Source: Myroides sp. N17-2 (lineage in GTDB: Bacteria; Bacteroidota; Bacteroidia; Flavobacteriales; Flavobacteriaceae). Taken from it: a stretch of 64,000 nt of DNA. The stretch lies in NCBI RefSeq assembly GCF_002286775.1, contig NZ_NSGJ01000013.1, positions 1 to 64,000 on the forward strand. The letters run 5' to 3'. Of the stretch, positions 1-9,074 are shown piece after piece. Position 1 is the first letter of the stretch; every line of letters starts with the position of its first letter. A program made the translations under genes and the position numbers. The notes under the pieces were generated by a model that did no database searches, had not been told where the DNA came from, and saw only the letters and a program-made list of their open reading frames with translations.

Positions 1-87
1 TAAAAACTCAGGTAAAATCATTTTTATAAACTCAATATAGTTTTCCACGTTTATTATTTATCATTACAAAGATCTGTAGTTTTTAAT
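1..87. other. Short non-coding left edge
   Basis: AT-rich sequence between the window edge and the stop codon of the acetyltransferase gene. No gene, hairpin or promoter is evident. Confidence 0.5.
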
Positions 88-558
88 TCACACACAACTT
101 TTGAGATTGATCCCTTCTTTATCATTCTTCACAAAAGTGTAGTTCATATAAATAGCATTTCGCGTATTTCTTTTATTATAAGCACTCACTTTAGTAAAAC
201 CAAGGCTAGTGTATATCGCATTCTGACCATCTAACTCCTTGAAGGTTTCTAAATATATGGATAGTGCTCCTTTTTTTTGTGCTTCAAGTATAACATATTG
301 ACATAATTTGTAGCCTAGGTTTAAACCTTGGTAATCTGGAGTGATATATAGTTGACCTATTTCATAGTTTCTATCTGTCAAACGCGTTAAGGTAATACAC
401 CCAGCCTGAACACCATTTACTAATATAACGTATAGATTATTGTGAGAAGAAGTAGGATAGCTATGATTTAGTATTTTGGTTAAGTTCTTCTGTTGTTCTA
501 ATAGTAATTTTTTAGAATCATCATTATCTATTGTTGTTTCTATTATAAGTGTTGACAT
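88..558 (-). CDS. GNAT family N-acetyltransferase
   Basis: 156-residue single-domain protein that should transfer an acetyl group from acetyl-CoA to an unknown amine. The acetyl-CoA binding signature is visible at residues 71-85 (YITPDYQGLNLGYKL), a strand followed by the Q-x-x-G-x-G/A-like pyrophosphate loop and helix. The segment around residues 115-122 (AIYTSLGF) matches the usual GNAT motif B ending, where a Tyr follows a neighbour-crossing strand. No signal peptide, so it is cytoplasmic. It is divergent from the next gene and has no visible partners. The substrate cannot be inferred. Length is normal for a stand-alone GNAT. Confidence 0.85.
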   Translation of the reverse strand: MSTLIIETTIDNDDSKKLLLEQQKNLTKILNHSYPTSSHNNLYVILVNGVQAGCITLTRLTDRNYEIGQLYITPDYQGLNLGYKLCQYVILEAQKKGALSIYLETFKELDGQNAIYTSLGFTKVSAYNKRNTRNAIYMNYTFVKNDKEGINLKSCV

Positions 559-611
559 GACTTTAATCTATGTTAATAAAGGTAAATGTACAAAAAGGTT
601 TATTATATAGA

Positions 612-644
612 TTGGTTTAATATGGTTTGAAAGCTTTAATTTTG
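612..644 (+). promoter_or_regulatory. Bacteroidota-type promoter for the MepB gene
   Basis: TTG at 612-614, a 22-base spacer and TAATTTTG at 637-644 match the Bacteroidota sigma-ABfr consensus TTG-N19-22-TAnnTTTG. It lies 21 bases before the ATG at 666, giving a very short leader. Seen by eye; no transcript data. Confidence 0.5.
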
Positions 645-665
645 GTTACTTCAAAGTAGATTGTT

Positions 666-1118
666 ATGTTTCTTAAATCTCTTATTACTTCTTTAAATAA
701 AGTATTCTCTTATGAAGGTGATACTATAATTAGTTCAGTTCAGATGATGTCTGAAAAGAATGAATACAGTGCGTGTACTTTTATAATAGGAGATAAGCGA
801 ATTATCTATAGGGAAGCGAAGGTTACCCCTAAGAAGATTGGATTGTTCGTTGCTATTTGGCAACGCAATACTGTAGGAGTGACAGTGCCATATCATGTGG
901 AGGATGAATTTGACTATATGATGATCGGTGTGAAGACAGATACTGATTTGGGCTATTTCTTATTTCCGAAGGCAGTATTAGTTAATCTAGGTATTATCTC
1001 TACAGAGACAAAGGAGGGTAAGCGTGGAATGCGTATCTATCCTAATCTAGAAGAAGGGATGAATAAGCAGGCATTGAAAACTTATCAATCGCAAGTGTCT
1101 TTTTTCTATAAAGATTAA
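666..1118 (+). CDS. MepB family protein
   Basis: 150-residue soluble protein resembling the MepB family (named after the third gene of the staphylococcal mepRAB locus; biochemical role unknown). The family pattern is the central stretch around residues 48-75, basic YREAKVTPKKIGLFVAIWQR, followed by an acidic strand (EDEFDYMMIG, about residues 80-90) and the FLFPKAVLVNLGI segment with a GKRGMRIYP motif near residue 118. There is no signal peptide or membrane segment. No mepR or mepA homologue is adjacent, so the efflux association known from Staphylococcus is not supported here. It ends about 60 bases before the cobalamin riboswitch promoter. Confidence 0.75.
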   Translation: MFLKSLITSLNKVFSYEGDTIISSVQMMSEKNEYSACTFIIGDKRIIYREAKVTPKKIGLFVAIWQRNTVGVTVPYHVEDEFDYMMIGVKTDTDLGYFLFPKAVLVNLGIISTETKEGKRGMRIYPNLEEGMNKQALKTYQSQVSFFYKD

Positions 1119-1175
1119 ATTATCTTCAATAAATGCACATTAACAGATTAAATACTTTCCATTAACCTTTTTTTA

Positions 1176-1183
1176 TATATTTG
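1176..1183 (+). promoter_or_regulatory. -7 element (TATATTTG) for the cobalamin operon
   Basis: TATATTTG is a perfect Bacteroidota -7 element located a few bases before the first riboswitch helix. The -33 region is weak (ATTAACC rather than TTG). Transcription should start near 1189. Confidence 0.5.
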
Positions 1184-1189
1184 CAATAA

Positions 1190-1345
1190 GACTGGTTATC
1201 AAATTGATATTAAGGGGGAATTAGGTGAGAATCCTAGACAGACCCGCTACTGTAAGCTCATAAGATGTAATGAATCAAGTCGTCCTCTGTCGTTACGAGG
1301 GGGAGGATATTCGTTAAGAGCAAGTCAGGATACCCGCCAATCTAC
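1190..1345 (+). promoter_or_regulatory. Cobalamin (adenosylcobalamin-class) riboswitch
   Basis: The B12 box is clear at 1323-1338 (AGTCAGGATACCCGCC), and the upstream core contains the conserved GGGAA run (1215-1220), the GTGAGAATCC segment (1224-1233) and the GACCCGCTACTGTAAG stretch (1240-1255), in correct order and spacing. The variable arm (about 1278-1310) contains a CCTC/GAGG hairpin. It sits 125 bases before a TonB-dependent receptor gene, the classical place for B12 repression of btuB. The expression platform should lie in 1345-1469; I could not define it. Known of the class: ligand binding turns off translation or transcription of uptake genes. Confidence 0.93.
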
Positions 1346-1469
1346 AATAAGTTTTGATGTTTTCGAGGAATAAGACATTAGGCGTTCAAAAGGGTAGGCA
1401 TTGGTGACAGTGTGTTTTGGTGCGTTTATGTTTTCTTGAATTGTCAAGATTAACAAGCCAAAAACAATT

Positions 1470-3539
1470 ATGACCAAGACGCAATTACTATCAATAACTA
1501 CTTTAATGTGTGTGGCTAGCTATGCTGTACACGCTCAGAGCCCTAAAGACAGTATCACTTCTCTTAAAGAAATCGTGATACAAAAAGAGGTGTTTAAAGA
1601 TCTAATCCCTGTACAAACTTTAGATGGTGCTAAACTAGAGCGCCTAAATAGCCATAGTGTAGCTGATGCTCTAAGATACTTCGCTGGAGTTAAAATTAAA
1701 GATTTCGGTGGTATGGGAGGACTTAAGACTGTAGATGTCCGTAATATGGGGACACATCACGTAGGTGTATTCTATAATGGAGTACAGGTAGGTAATGCTC
1801 AGAACGGTATCGTAGATTTGGGTAAATTCTCACTAGATAACATCGAGACTGTGAAGCTATATAATGGTCAACGCAGTGCTATATTCCAATCAGCAAGAGA
1901 GTTTGCATCTGCCTCTACAGTTTATCTACAAACAAAGAAACCAGTATTCGAAGAAGGAAAAGACGTAAATATATCTGCTAAGTATAAAGCTGGTTCTATA
2001 CAGCTAGTCAATCCATCTGTGCGTACAGATATCAAAGTTAATGATAATGTGAATACATCTATCAGTGCTGAATACATCTACTCGAATGGTGATTATAAGT
2101 TTAGACAGAAACGCCATAATATAGATGGTACAGTGGCTTATGATACGATAGGACATAGACAGAATAGTGATATAAAAGCTTATCGAATCGAGAATAGTTG
2201 GTTCGGTAAGACAGAGAAAGATACTTGGCAGGCTAACCTTTATTATTATCAATCAGATAGAGGACTTCCGGGTGCTGTAATCAAGAAGAGTGATGTTACT
2301 TTAGAGACTGAAAACATCAATGAACGTCAGAGTGATAAGAACTTTATGGCGCAGGGAGAGTGGACTAGATTTGTATCTGATAGATACCAGTTCCAACTCA
2401 AAGGAAAATATGCTTATGATGAGATGCACTATCTATCTCGTAAGACAGTGGATTTTGAAGGAGAAGAGGTGACTTATAATCCTCAATTTGATAATACTTA
2501 CTTCCAACAAGAATATTATGTCTCAGCTGCACATCTGTATAAGATAACTGATATCTGGGATGTGGCTCTAGCAACAGACTTACAATACAATAAACTTAAT
2601 GCTACACGTATAGGACAAGGAACTCCGTTTACTTATCCTGAACGTTATACCTTTTTAACTTCGTTAGCGACTTCTGTGAATCTAGGTAAGGTGAAAGCTC
2701 AGGCTAATATCTTAGGAACATTTACTAAAGAGAAGGTACGTTATAATTATGAAGCACCAGATCGTCAGTTTTGGGCACCTTCTATCTTCTTAAGTTATAA
2801 ACCATGTGATAACGAGAATTTCGTAGTACATACATTTTATAAGTACATCTATAGATTACCTACGTTTAATGATTTATACTACACACAGCTAGGTACTGCT
2901 AACTTAAAACCAGAGGCTTCTAAGCAGATAAACTTAGGATTCACTTATAATAAACAGTTTAACAATGCTTTGTTTGAAGAGGTGCATTTATCAGTAGAAT
3001 CGTACTTCGCTAATATAACGGATAAGATTATCGCTACACCTACCTCTAGTATGATGAGATGGATGATGACTAATCTAGGGAAAGTGGAGAACTATGGGAT
3101 AGAGACAAATGTAGGAACTACTGTAAGGTTAATGGAAGATTTGCGATTAGGTGTTAATTTAACTTATGAGTACACAGTAGCGAAAGATAAGAGCGAGACA
3201 CTATATGGTAAGCCATCATACTATGGAGATCAAATACCGTATGCTCCTTGGCATTCTGGTTCTTCTATCGTGAGCCTTGATTATAAAGATTGGTCTCTTA
3301 ATTATAGTTTTATCTATGTAGGGGAACGTTATAATGGTAATAAAAATAATATTAAGCGAAACGAGATACAGCCGTGGTACACACACGATGTGTCATTATT
3401 AAAAAGTTTCAAATGGCGTGATTATAGATTCAAGGCTAGTGTAGAAGCTAACAATATCGCTAATCAGTACTATGAGGTAGTGAGTAACTTCCCTATGCCT
3501 GGACGCAACTTCCGTTTCACTTTAAGCTTTGATATATGA
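1470..3539 (+). CDS. btuB: TonB-dependent vitamin B12 outer-membrane receptor (BtuB-like)
   Basis: 689 residues. Residues 1-22 form a signal peptide ending AVHAQ. The TonB-contacting region is probably near SLKEIVIQ (residues 29-36), then a plug domain (about 45-155) with the typical LNSHSVADALRYFAGVKI, VDVRNMG and GVFYNGVQVGN elements, then a 22-strand barrel to the C-terminus, ending in alternating aromatic residues (NFRFTLSFDI). It should move cobalamin across the outer membrane using TonB-ExbBD energy. The upstream B12 riboswitch and the downstream BtuG-like lipoprotein, whose start overlaps its stop (ATGA at 3536-3539), make a B12 substrate much more likely than a siderophore. Length is typical. 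Substrate is inferred from context. Confidence 0.9.
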   Translation: MTKTQLLSITTLMCVASYAVHAQSPKDSITSLKEIVIQKEVFKDLIPVQTLDGAKLERLNSHSVADALRYFAGVKIKDFGGMGGLKTVDVRNMGTHHVGVFYNGVQVGNAQNGIVDLGKFSLDNIETVKLYNGQRSAIFQSAREFASASTVYLQTKKPVFEEGKDVNISAKYKAGSIQLVNPSVRTDIKVNDNVNTSISAEYIYSNGDYKFRQKRHNIDGTVAYDTIGHRQNSDIKAYRIENSWFGKTEKDTWQANLYYYQSDRGLPGAVIKKSDVTLETENINERQSDKNFMAQGEWTRFVSDRYQFQLKGKYAYDEMHYLSRKTVDFEGEEVTYNPQFDNTYFQQEYYVSAAHLYKITDIWDVALATDLQYNKLNATRIGQGTPFTYPERYTFLTSLATSVNLGKVKAQANILGTFTKEKVRYNYEAPDRQFWAPSIFLSYKPCDNENFVVHTFYKYIYRLPTFNDLYYTQLGTANLKPEASKQINLGFTYNKQFNNALFEEVHLSVESYFANITDKIIATPTSSMMRWMMTNLGKVENYGIETNVGTTVRLMEDLRLGVNLTYEYTVAKDKSETLYGKPSYYGDQIPYAPWHSGSSIVSLDYKDWSLNYSFIYVGERYNGNKNNIKRNEIQPWYTHDVSLLKSFKWRDYRFKASVEANNIANQYYEVVSNFPMPGRNFRFTLSFDI

Positions 3540-4672
3540 GATTTAAAAATATAATAATGCTTACTGCTGTTTTACTAGCGGTAGTAAGTTGTCGAAAAGA
3601 TGAGATGATATTCTTATCTGATAGTTCTGATGTGTCTATTCCTGTTAGTACGGAGAAGTACAGTGGATTCTATTTGCTGAACGAAGGGAATATGGGAATG
3701 AATAGAGCCTCTATAGATATGTTCGAATATCATACAGGTACTTATACGAGGGATATATTCTCAGAGCGTAATCCTCATATTACAAAAGAACTTGGGGATG
3801 TAGGTAATGACATCAAGATATATGGTAAGAAAGTGTATGCGACTATCAATGTGTCTAACTTCGTAGAGGTATTCGATGTAGAAACAGGTAAGCATATTAA
3901 GCAAATACACGTTCCTAACTGTCGTTATTTGGCTTTTAAGGATGGTAAGGCTTATGTAAGTTCGTATGCTGGTAAGGTAGAGATAAATCCAAATGCAGAG
4001 AAGGGATTCGTCGCTGAGATAGATACTTTGTCTTTAGAAGTTACGAGAAGAGTGACTGTGGGTTATCAACCTGAAGAGATGGTAATCAAAGGCAATAAGC
4101 TTTATGTAGCTAATTCGGGAGGATATCGCGTACCGAACTATGATACGACTGTGTCAGTGATAGATATACCTAGCTTCACAGAAACAAAGAAGATAGATGT
4201 AGCGATAAACTTACATCGTATGCAGATAGATAAGGCAGGAGACATCTATGTGTCGTCAAGAGGTGATTATTATAATGCGGAACCTAATCTGTATGTGATA
4301 GACTCGAATACGGATAAGGTAAAACAACAGCTCGATATACCAGTGTCTAATATGACGATGGATGATGACAAGCTTTACTACTATGCTACGTCTTATAAAC
4401 ACAATACAGGTGCTAATAGGGTCACCTATGGGATACTGAATACACTGACTAAAAAGGTGATCACGGATAATATCATTAAAGACGGTACAGATAAGAAGAT
4501 ACAGATACCTTATGGGATAGCTGTGAATCCGGAGACTAAAGAGATATTTATGACAGATGCTCAGGATTATGTAGGAACGGGGTTTGTATATTGTTTCTCT
4601 CCTGAGGGAATGTTGAAATGGAAAACAACAGGTGGGAATATTCCTGCTCACATAGCATTTATAAAGAAATAA
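3536..4672 (+). CDS. btuG: BtuG-like surface beta-propeller lipoprotein (YncE/DUF5074 type)
   Basis: 378 residues with a lipoprotein signal (lipobox VVS-C19). The mature part repeats a blade pattern, for example RYLAFKDGKAYVSSYAGKV, PEEMVIKGNKLYVANSGGY and HRMQIDKAGDIYVSSRGDY, the hallmark of YncE/DUF5074 seven-bladed propellers. In gut Bacteroides, BtuG proteins of this fold sit on the cell surface, bind cobalamin very tightly and cap BtuB; I transfer that role because the gene overlaps the receptor stop by ATGA and shares its riboswitch. Binding residues cannot be judged from sequence alone. Alternative: a general DUF5074 lipoprotein, less likely given the locus. Confidence 0.82.
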   Translation: MRFKNIIMLTAVLLAVVSCRKDEMIFLSDSSDVSIPVSTEKYSGFYLLNEGNMGMNRASIDMFEYHTGTYTRDIFSERNPHITKELGDVGNDIKIYGKKVYATINVSNFVEVFDVETGKHIKQIHVPNCRYLAFKDGKAYVSSYAGKVEINPNAEKGFVAEIDTLSLEVTRRVTVGYQPEEMVIKGNKLYVANSGGYRVPNYDTTVSVIDIPSFTETKKIDVAINLHRMQIDKAGDIYVSSRGDYYNAEPNLYVIDSNTDKVKQQLDIPVSNMTMDDDKLYYYATSYKHNTGANRVTYGILNTLTKKVITDNIIKDGTDKKIQIPYGIAVNPETKEIFMTDAQDYVGTGFVYCFSPEGMLKWKTTGGNIPAHIAFIKK

Positions 4673-4688
4673 TACCAATAACTAAATA

Positions 4689-5642
4689 ATGAAGACAACA
4701 AGAATTAGATTAAGCTTAATAGCGACGTTATGCTTATCTGCAATGACATTTATCGGGTGCTCTAGCGATAGTAGTTCTGATGATAAAAAGGGTGAAGGAG
4801 GAGCAATAAGTTACGATTATAGCGATGTGACTAAGGTGTTTGACTTCCGTCCTGCGCCAGGTCAGTTCGTTAATACAATGCCTAAGTATGCTGCGGGAGA
4901 TACGCAAGAGACTATGAATGCCAAAGCTCTTAAGGTTGTCTCTGGTAAAAAGCCTAGTGGAGTAAGTTTAGGTGGATTTGGAGGGTATATCGTGATGGGA
5001 TTTGCAGAACCTATAAATAATGTTGCAGGACAACGTGATTTCTCTGTATTAGGAAATGCGTTTACTAATAGCTCAGAGCCTGGTATTATCTTAGTGTCTT
5101 ATGATAAGAATGGAGACGGACTACCTAATGATGAATGGTATGAGATAGCTGGTAGTGAGTATAAGAATGCTAAGACTATTCGCGATTATGAGATAACGTT
5201 CTACAAGCCAACTAGTGAGCCTATAGGCAATGTCGCCAACTATATCAAGTATAAGAATAACCAAGGAGAGGAAGGGTATAAACCTAAGAATCAGTTTCAC
5301 GAGCAAAGCTATTATCCAATGTGGATAAAAGAAAATACTATGACATTTAAAGGAACGAAGGTACCGAACAATGCTTTTATAAATAATACTAGTGAATTAT
5401 GGGAGTTACCTGCTTTATTATACGGGTATGCAGATAATCATATTAATGGTGAGGCAGATGCAGCTATGGATATTGATTGGGCTGTAAATAGTAACGGGAA
5501 TAAAGTGAAGTTAGAGAAGATCCACTTTATTAAGATATATACTGGTATGGATCAGGACGCAGGAAGGCTAGGAGAGACTTCTACAGAGGTAATGGGTATT
5601 ATTGATCTTCATAAAGCTAAAGTAAACGTACCAACTAGATAG
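4689..5642 (+). CDS. Surface lipoprotein, FDFRPAPGQF family, copy 1 (B12 locus)
   Basis: 317 residues, lipobox FIG-C24 followed by an acidic/serine linker (SSDSSSDDKKGEGG), so probably surface-exposed. The family core has FDFRPAPGQF (about residue 52), VSLGGFGGYIVMGF, DFSVLGNAF, SSEPGIILVSYDKNGDG with a D-x-N-G-D-G calcium-loop-like turn, DEWYEIAGSEY and a C-terminal FIKIYTG...GETSTEVMGIIDL. I recall this family from Bacteroidota B12 loci, where it is usually called only 'cell surface protein'. It follows the BtuG-like gene by 16 bases and should share the riboswitch. A cobamide-binding role is inference from location. Clear paralogue of the next gene. Confidence 0.75.
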   Translation: MKTTRIRLSLIATLCLSAMTFIGCSSDSSSDDKKGEGGAISYDYSDVTKVFDFRPAPGQFVNTMPKYAAGDTQETMNAKALKVVSGKKPSGVSLGGFGGYIVMGFAEPINNVAGQRDFSVLGNAFTNSSEPGIILVSYDKNGDGLPNDEWYEIAGSEYKNAKTIRDYEITFYKPTSEPIGNVANYIKYKNNQGEEGYKPKNQFHEQSYYPMWIKENTMTFKGTKVPNNAFINNTSELWELPALLYGYADNHINGEADAAMDIDWAVNSNGNKVKLEKIHFIKIYTGMDQDAGRLGETSTEVMGIIDLHKAKVNVPTR

Positions 5643-5713
5643 TGAATACAAACTAATCAATCCCCACTAACCCCCAAAACTAACAACCGATTAATTAACC
5701 AAAATTATCTATT

Positions 5714-6754
5714 ATGAAAAAAAGTTTAATAAGAGTAAGTACTTTCTTACTCTTTGGAATTACTTTAATTACGGGGACACTGTTTATAGGGTGTTCTAGT
5801 GATAGTAATGAAACTACTGAGATTATTGATCCACCAGCTGAAATAAAATACAATTTTAGTGATATCACTAAAGTATTTGATTTTCGCCCTGCACCAGGAC
5901 AGTTCATAAATGAACTTCCAAAGTATGTAAAAGGTGATACTCAGGAAGTAATGAATGAGAAGGCTCTAAAAGCTATCTCAGGTAATAAACTTTCTATGGT
6001 TTCTTTAGGTGGTTATGGTGGGTATATAGTTGTGGGATTTGATCAAACAATACAGAATATAGATGGACAAAGGGATTTTAAAGTTTTAGGGAATGCTTTT
6101 TGGGCTGATGCAAACCCAAATCCTAGTGCTAGTAAAAGAGGTGGTAGCTGTGAACCAGGTATTATTATGGTAGCTTATGATAAGAATAAAAATGGGATGC
6201 CAGATGATGATGAATGGTATGAAATAGCAGGAAGTGAATATTATAAAGTTGAAACGAATAAGAATTATAAAATTACTTATCATAAACCAGACCCGAGTAA
6301 AGCAGCTGTAAAGGATCCTAATAATAATTGGGCGACTGATATAGAGTACTTTAAATGGGAAGATAATACAGGTGATAAAGGATGGAAAACTAAAAATAGT
6401 TTTCATCATCAAAATTATTATCCAGAATGGTATGTTGAAAATGAAGTTTCTTTTAGTGGAACTAAACTTGCTAATAATGCAAAAGACGAAAGTGGAAAGG
6501 GATCTTATTGGGTACTTTATTCTTATCCTTGGGGCTATGCTGACAATGCGCCTAACAATGATGATGAGTCTGCTATTGATATTAATTGGGCTGTAGATAA
6601 AGATGGTAATAAAGTTCATCTAACTGGGATAGACTTTGTTAAGATATATACAGGTATAAATCAAGAGTCTGGGTGGTTGGGTGAAGTTTCAACTGAAGTA
6701 GTCGGAATTGTTGATTTACATAAAGCAAAAATAAAAATACCAACAAGAAAATAA
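5714..6754 (+). CDS. Surface lipoprotein, FDFRPAPGQF family, copy 2
   Basis: 346 residues, lipobox FIG-C, clearly paralogous to the preceding gene along its whole length: FDFRPAPGQF, VSLGGYGGYIVVGF, DFKVLGNAF, EPGIIMVAYDKNKNG, DDEWYEIAGSEY, DFVKIYTGINQESGWLGEVSTEVVGIVDLHKAK. It is longer because of extra loops after NAF (WADANPNPSASKRGGS) and before the SFHHQNYYPEW stretch. Codon choice looks more AT-biased than in copy 1 (many AAT, TTT and GAT), which suggests a different history or relaxed selection. It lies 71 bases after copy 1 with no evident promoter, so co-transcription is likely. Ligand unknown; B12 context only. Confidence 0.75.
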   Translation: MKKSLIRVSTFLLFGITLITGTLFIGCSSDSNETTEIIDPPAEIKYNFSDITKVFDFRPAPGQFINELPKYVKGDTQEVMNEKALKAISGNKLSMVSLGGYGGYIVVGFDQTIQNIDGQRDFKVLGNAFWADANPNPSASKRGGSCEPGIIMVAYDKNKNGMPDDDEWYEIAGSEYYKVETNKNYKITYHKPDPSKAAVKDPNNNWATDIEYFKWEDNTGDKGWKTKNSFHHQNYYPEWYVENEVSFSGTKLANNAKDESGKGSYWVLYSYPWGYADNAPNNDDESAIDINWAVDKDGNKVHLTGIDFVKIYTGINQESGWLGEVSTEVVGIVDLHKAKIKIPTRK

Positions 6755-6789
6755 TGCTATAGAAACACTATTAACCTTATAATACAATT

Positions 6790-7896
6790 ATGAAAAAACA
6801 ATTAACTAGATTAAGTACTTTCTTATTACTTGGTTTGACACTTTTGACAGCTAACACATTTGTTAGTTGTTCAAACGATGATAATGTACCTTATTCTATT
6901 CCTACTCCTAGGGGTAGTGTAGCGTCAGTTACATTCGATGAAGTTACTATCGATCCTGCTTTAAATAATGCTGGCGCTTCTTACAGATGGATAAATAACG
7001 CTACTCAGGAAGTATTATCAACTCAATCAGTATTTAAATATACTTTTAATACTCCAGGGACATATAGCTTAGTATTATCAGAGCAACAAGGAAGTTCTTA
7101 TAATTATTACACATATACTGTAGTAGTTGGTAAGAGTTATAATTACAATTATGTAACACTAGATTTGTCTTCATTTAATTTAAGTGATGGTGAAGATAGA
7201 CAGGGTGGTAAGATTTGGAAAGATACTTACACAAGTAATGTATTGTTTAAGTCACAAATATTTACTTTCGCTCATACTGCTGAAAAAAGTTGGAATTATT
7301 GGGATGGATTTACTGTGTCTAATATTAAAGATAATGCGACACATTCTAATGATGGCTCTTCTAACGGATGGTTAGATAGTCAATGGGGAGCAATGCCTAA
7401 AGGAGGAGTAAAAGGTGAAGGCACACCTTATGTAGTTGGATATTGGGGATATTATATGAAAGATTGGCAGGCAGATGAAACAATATTTGATGAAAAACAA
7501 TATTCTAATTGGATTAAGATTGGAGATAAAACAGATTCTTATAATGCTGTTAGTGTTTCGTTAGCAAACCACCCTTGGCCTTATTGGGGAAATTTAAATG
7601 GAGATGGTTTTGCAACTAAATTTGAAAAAGGAGATTATTTTACAATTACAATTAAAGGGGTTGATAAAAATAACAAAGTTAAGTCAAATTCAATTACACA
7701 TTATTTGGCTGATTATCGTGGGGATAAGTTAATAATGTCAAAAGAATGGGAAAAAATTGATATTTCTTCTTTAGGAGAAGTAAGTTATATTTTCTTCCAA
7801 TTAGATTCAACTGATGAGTTGCCTGGGTTTGGACCAAATACAGCTGTATACTTTTGTGTGGATGCACTTACAGTAGACAAGATAGAGAAGAAATAG
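6790..7896 (+). CDS. PKD-like plus DUF4465-like surface lipoprotein, copy 1
   Basis: 368 residues with lipobox VS-C27. Residues about 43-115 form a PKD-like beta domain (DPALNNAGASYRW, then FNTPGTYSLVLSE). From about 120 to the end the sequence follows the DUF4465 pattern: YWDGFTVSN, VSLANHPWPYWGNLNGDGFATKF, GDYFTITIKGVDKNNK, HYLADYRG, WEKIDISSLGEVSYIFFQLDSTD, GPNTAVYFCVDAL. DUF4465-type lipoproteins are surface proteins of Bacteroidota; I recall that some B12-binding surface proteins (BtuH class) come from such loci, but I cannot confirm the match. It follows the previous gene by 35 bases. Likely role: capture of cobamides or of their protein-bound forms, by inference. Confidence 0.72.
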   Translation: MKKQLTRLSTFLLLGLTLLTANTFVSCSNDDNVPYSIPTPRGSVASVTFDEVTIDPALNNAGASYRWINNATQEVLSTQSVFKYTFNTPGTYSLVLSEQQGSSYNYYTYTVVVGKSYNYNYVTLDLSSFNLSDGEDRQGGKIWKDTYTSNVLFKSQIFTFAHTAEKSWNYWDGFTVSNIKDNATHSNDGSSNGWLDSQWGAMPKGGVKGEGTPYVVGYWGYYMKDWQADETIFDEKQYSNWIKIGDKTDSYNAVSVSLANHPWPYWGNLNGDGFATKFEKGDYFTITIKGVDKNNKVKSNSITHYLADYRGDKLIMSKEWEKIDISSLGEVSYIFFQLDSTDELPGFGPNTAVYFCVDALTVDKIEKK

Positions 7897-7914
7897 TTTA
7901 ATAGATAACTAACA

Positions 7915-9015
7915 ATGAAAAAAACAATTACAAGAATAAGTAGCTATGCCTTTTTAGGACTAGCATTATTAACAACATCGGTATTCACTAGCTGTTCTAG
8001 TGATGATAATGTACCATACTCTATTCCTACTCCTAAGGGGAATGTAGAGTCAGTTACATTTGATGAGGTTACTATTGATCCTGCATTAAATAATGCAGGT
8101 GCATCTTACAGATGGATTAATAATGCAACTCAACAAGTATTATCAACTCAAGCGGTGTTTAAATACACTTTTAATACTCCAGGGACATATAACTTAGTCT
8201 TATCAGAACAACAAGGTAGTTCTTATAAGTATTATACGTATACTGTAGTAGTAGCGAAGAGTTATAACTACAATTATGTTGCATTAGATTTATCTACATT
8301 TAATTTAGCTGATGGAAAGGCGACTGCTGGTGGTAAGATATGGAAAGATACCTTTACTGAAGAGGCAGTTTTAAAAAGCGGTATTTTTAACTTTAATCAC
8401 ATAGCTATAGAAGATTGGAATACTTGGATGGGATTCACTGTGTCTAATAGCAATGATAATTTAAGTCACTACACTACTAATGATGGTGGTTGGGTAGCAA
8501 ATCAATGGGGTACAATGCCTCAAGGAGGAGTAGCAGGAAAGGGTTCTCCATTCTTGGTTTCTTTTGCTGATCATAAACCTGCAGAAGGTATACTAGTTCC
8601 TAATCAACCAATAGACCTTGAGAGGTTCTCTGCTGTGGTAACTATCGACGATACTAATAGATATAAAGCTGTTAGTACAAGTTTAGCAATCAGTCCTTGG
8701 CCTTACTATGGTGTTTTGAATGGTGATGCATACTCAACTAAGTTTAAAAAAGGAGATTATTTTGCTATTCATATCTATGGAGTAGATAAAAATAATAAAC
8801 TTACTTCAGCTAAGCCTGTAACGCATTATTTCGTTGACTTTAGAGGAGGAGAAAATAAAATAGATACGAATTGGAATAAAGTTGATTTATCTTCTTTAGG
8901 AGAGGTTAAGCATCTATTGTTTTTCTTAGAAACTACTGATGTAGGAAAGTGGGGAGCTAATACAGCACTTTACTTTACTATGGATAATCTAGTAGTAGAT
9001 AAAATAGAAAAATAA
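7915..9015 (+). CDS. PKD-like plus DUF4465-like surface lipoprotein, copy 2
   Basis: 366 residues, lipobox TS-C27. The PKD-like part (about 43-115) is almost identical to that of the preceding gene, with only a few substitutions (for example Q for E and K for N), while the DUF4465-like half has diverged substantially: WNTWMGFTVSN, then VSTSLAISPWPYYGVLNGDAYSTKF, KGDYFAIHIYGVDKNNK, HYFVDFRGG, VDLSSLGEVKHLLFFLETTD, GANTALYFTMDNL. Conserved architecture with a diversified putative binding half points to paralogue specialisation. It starts 18 bases after the previous stop and is followed by a hairpin terminator at 9023-9051. Confidence 0.72.
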   Translation: MKKTITRISSYAFLGLALLTTSVFTSCSSDDNVPYSIPTPKGNVESVTFDEVTIDPALNNAGASYRWINNATQQVLSTQAVFKYTFNTPGTYNLVLSEQQGSSYKYYTYTVVVAKSYNYNYVALDLSTFNLADGKATAGGKIWKDTFTEEAVLKSGIFNFNHIAIEDWNTWMGFTVSNSNDNLSHYTTNDGGWVANQWGTMPQGGVAGKGSPFLVSFADHKPAEGILVPNQPIDLERFSAVVTIDDTNRYKAVSTSLAISPWPYYGVLNGDAYSTKFKKGDYFAIHIYGVDKNNKLTSAKPVTHYFVDFRGGENKIDTNWNKVDLSSLGEVKHLLFFLETTDVGKWGANTALYFTMDNLVVDKIEK

Positions 9016-9022
9016 GATATTA

Positions 9023-9051
9023 CCAAAGACAGTCGCTAAGGCTGTCTTTGG
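9023..9051 (+). terminator. Hairpin between the last two lipoprotein genes of the B12 locus
   Basis: Perfect 10-base stem CCAAAGACAG / CTGTCTTTGG with a 9-base loop, followed by CTTTT. It is only 7 bases after the stop codon at 9015 and 23 bases before the next start at 9075, so it could attenuate the distal gene or protect the upstream mRNA end. Confidence 0.7.
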
Positions 9052-9074
9052 CTTTTAAATACAAATAACTAAGA

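Noticed and set aside
6086..6619. Long minus-strand ORF of 177 codons inside a lipoprotein gene
   Set aside because: Shadow of the AT-rich plus-strand gene; Ile/Phe-rich low-complexity translation.
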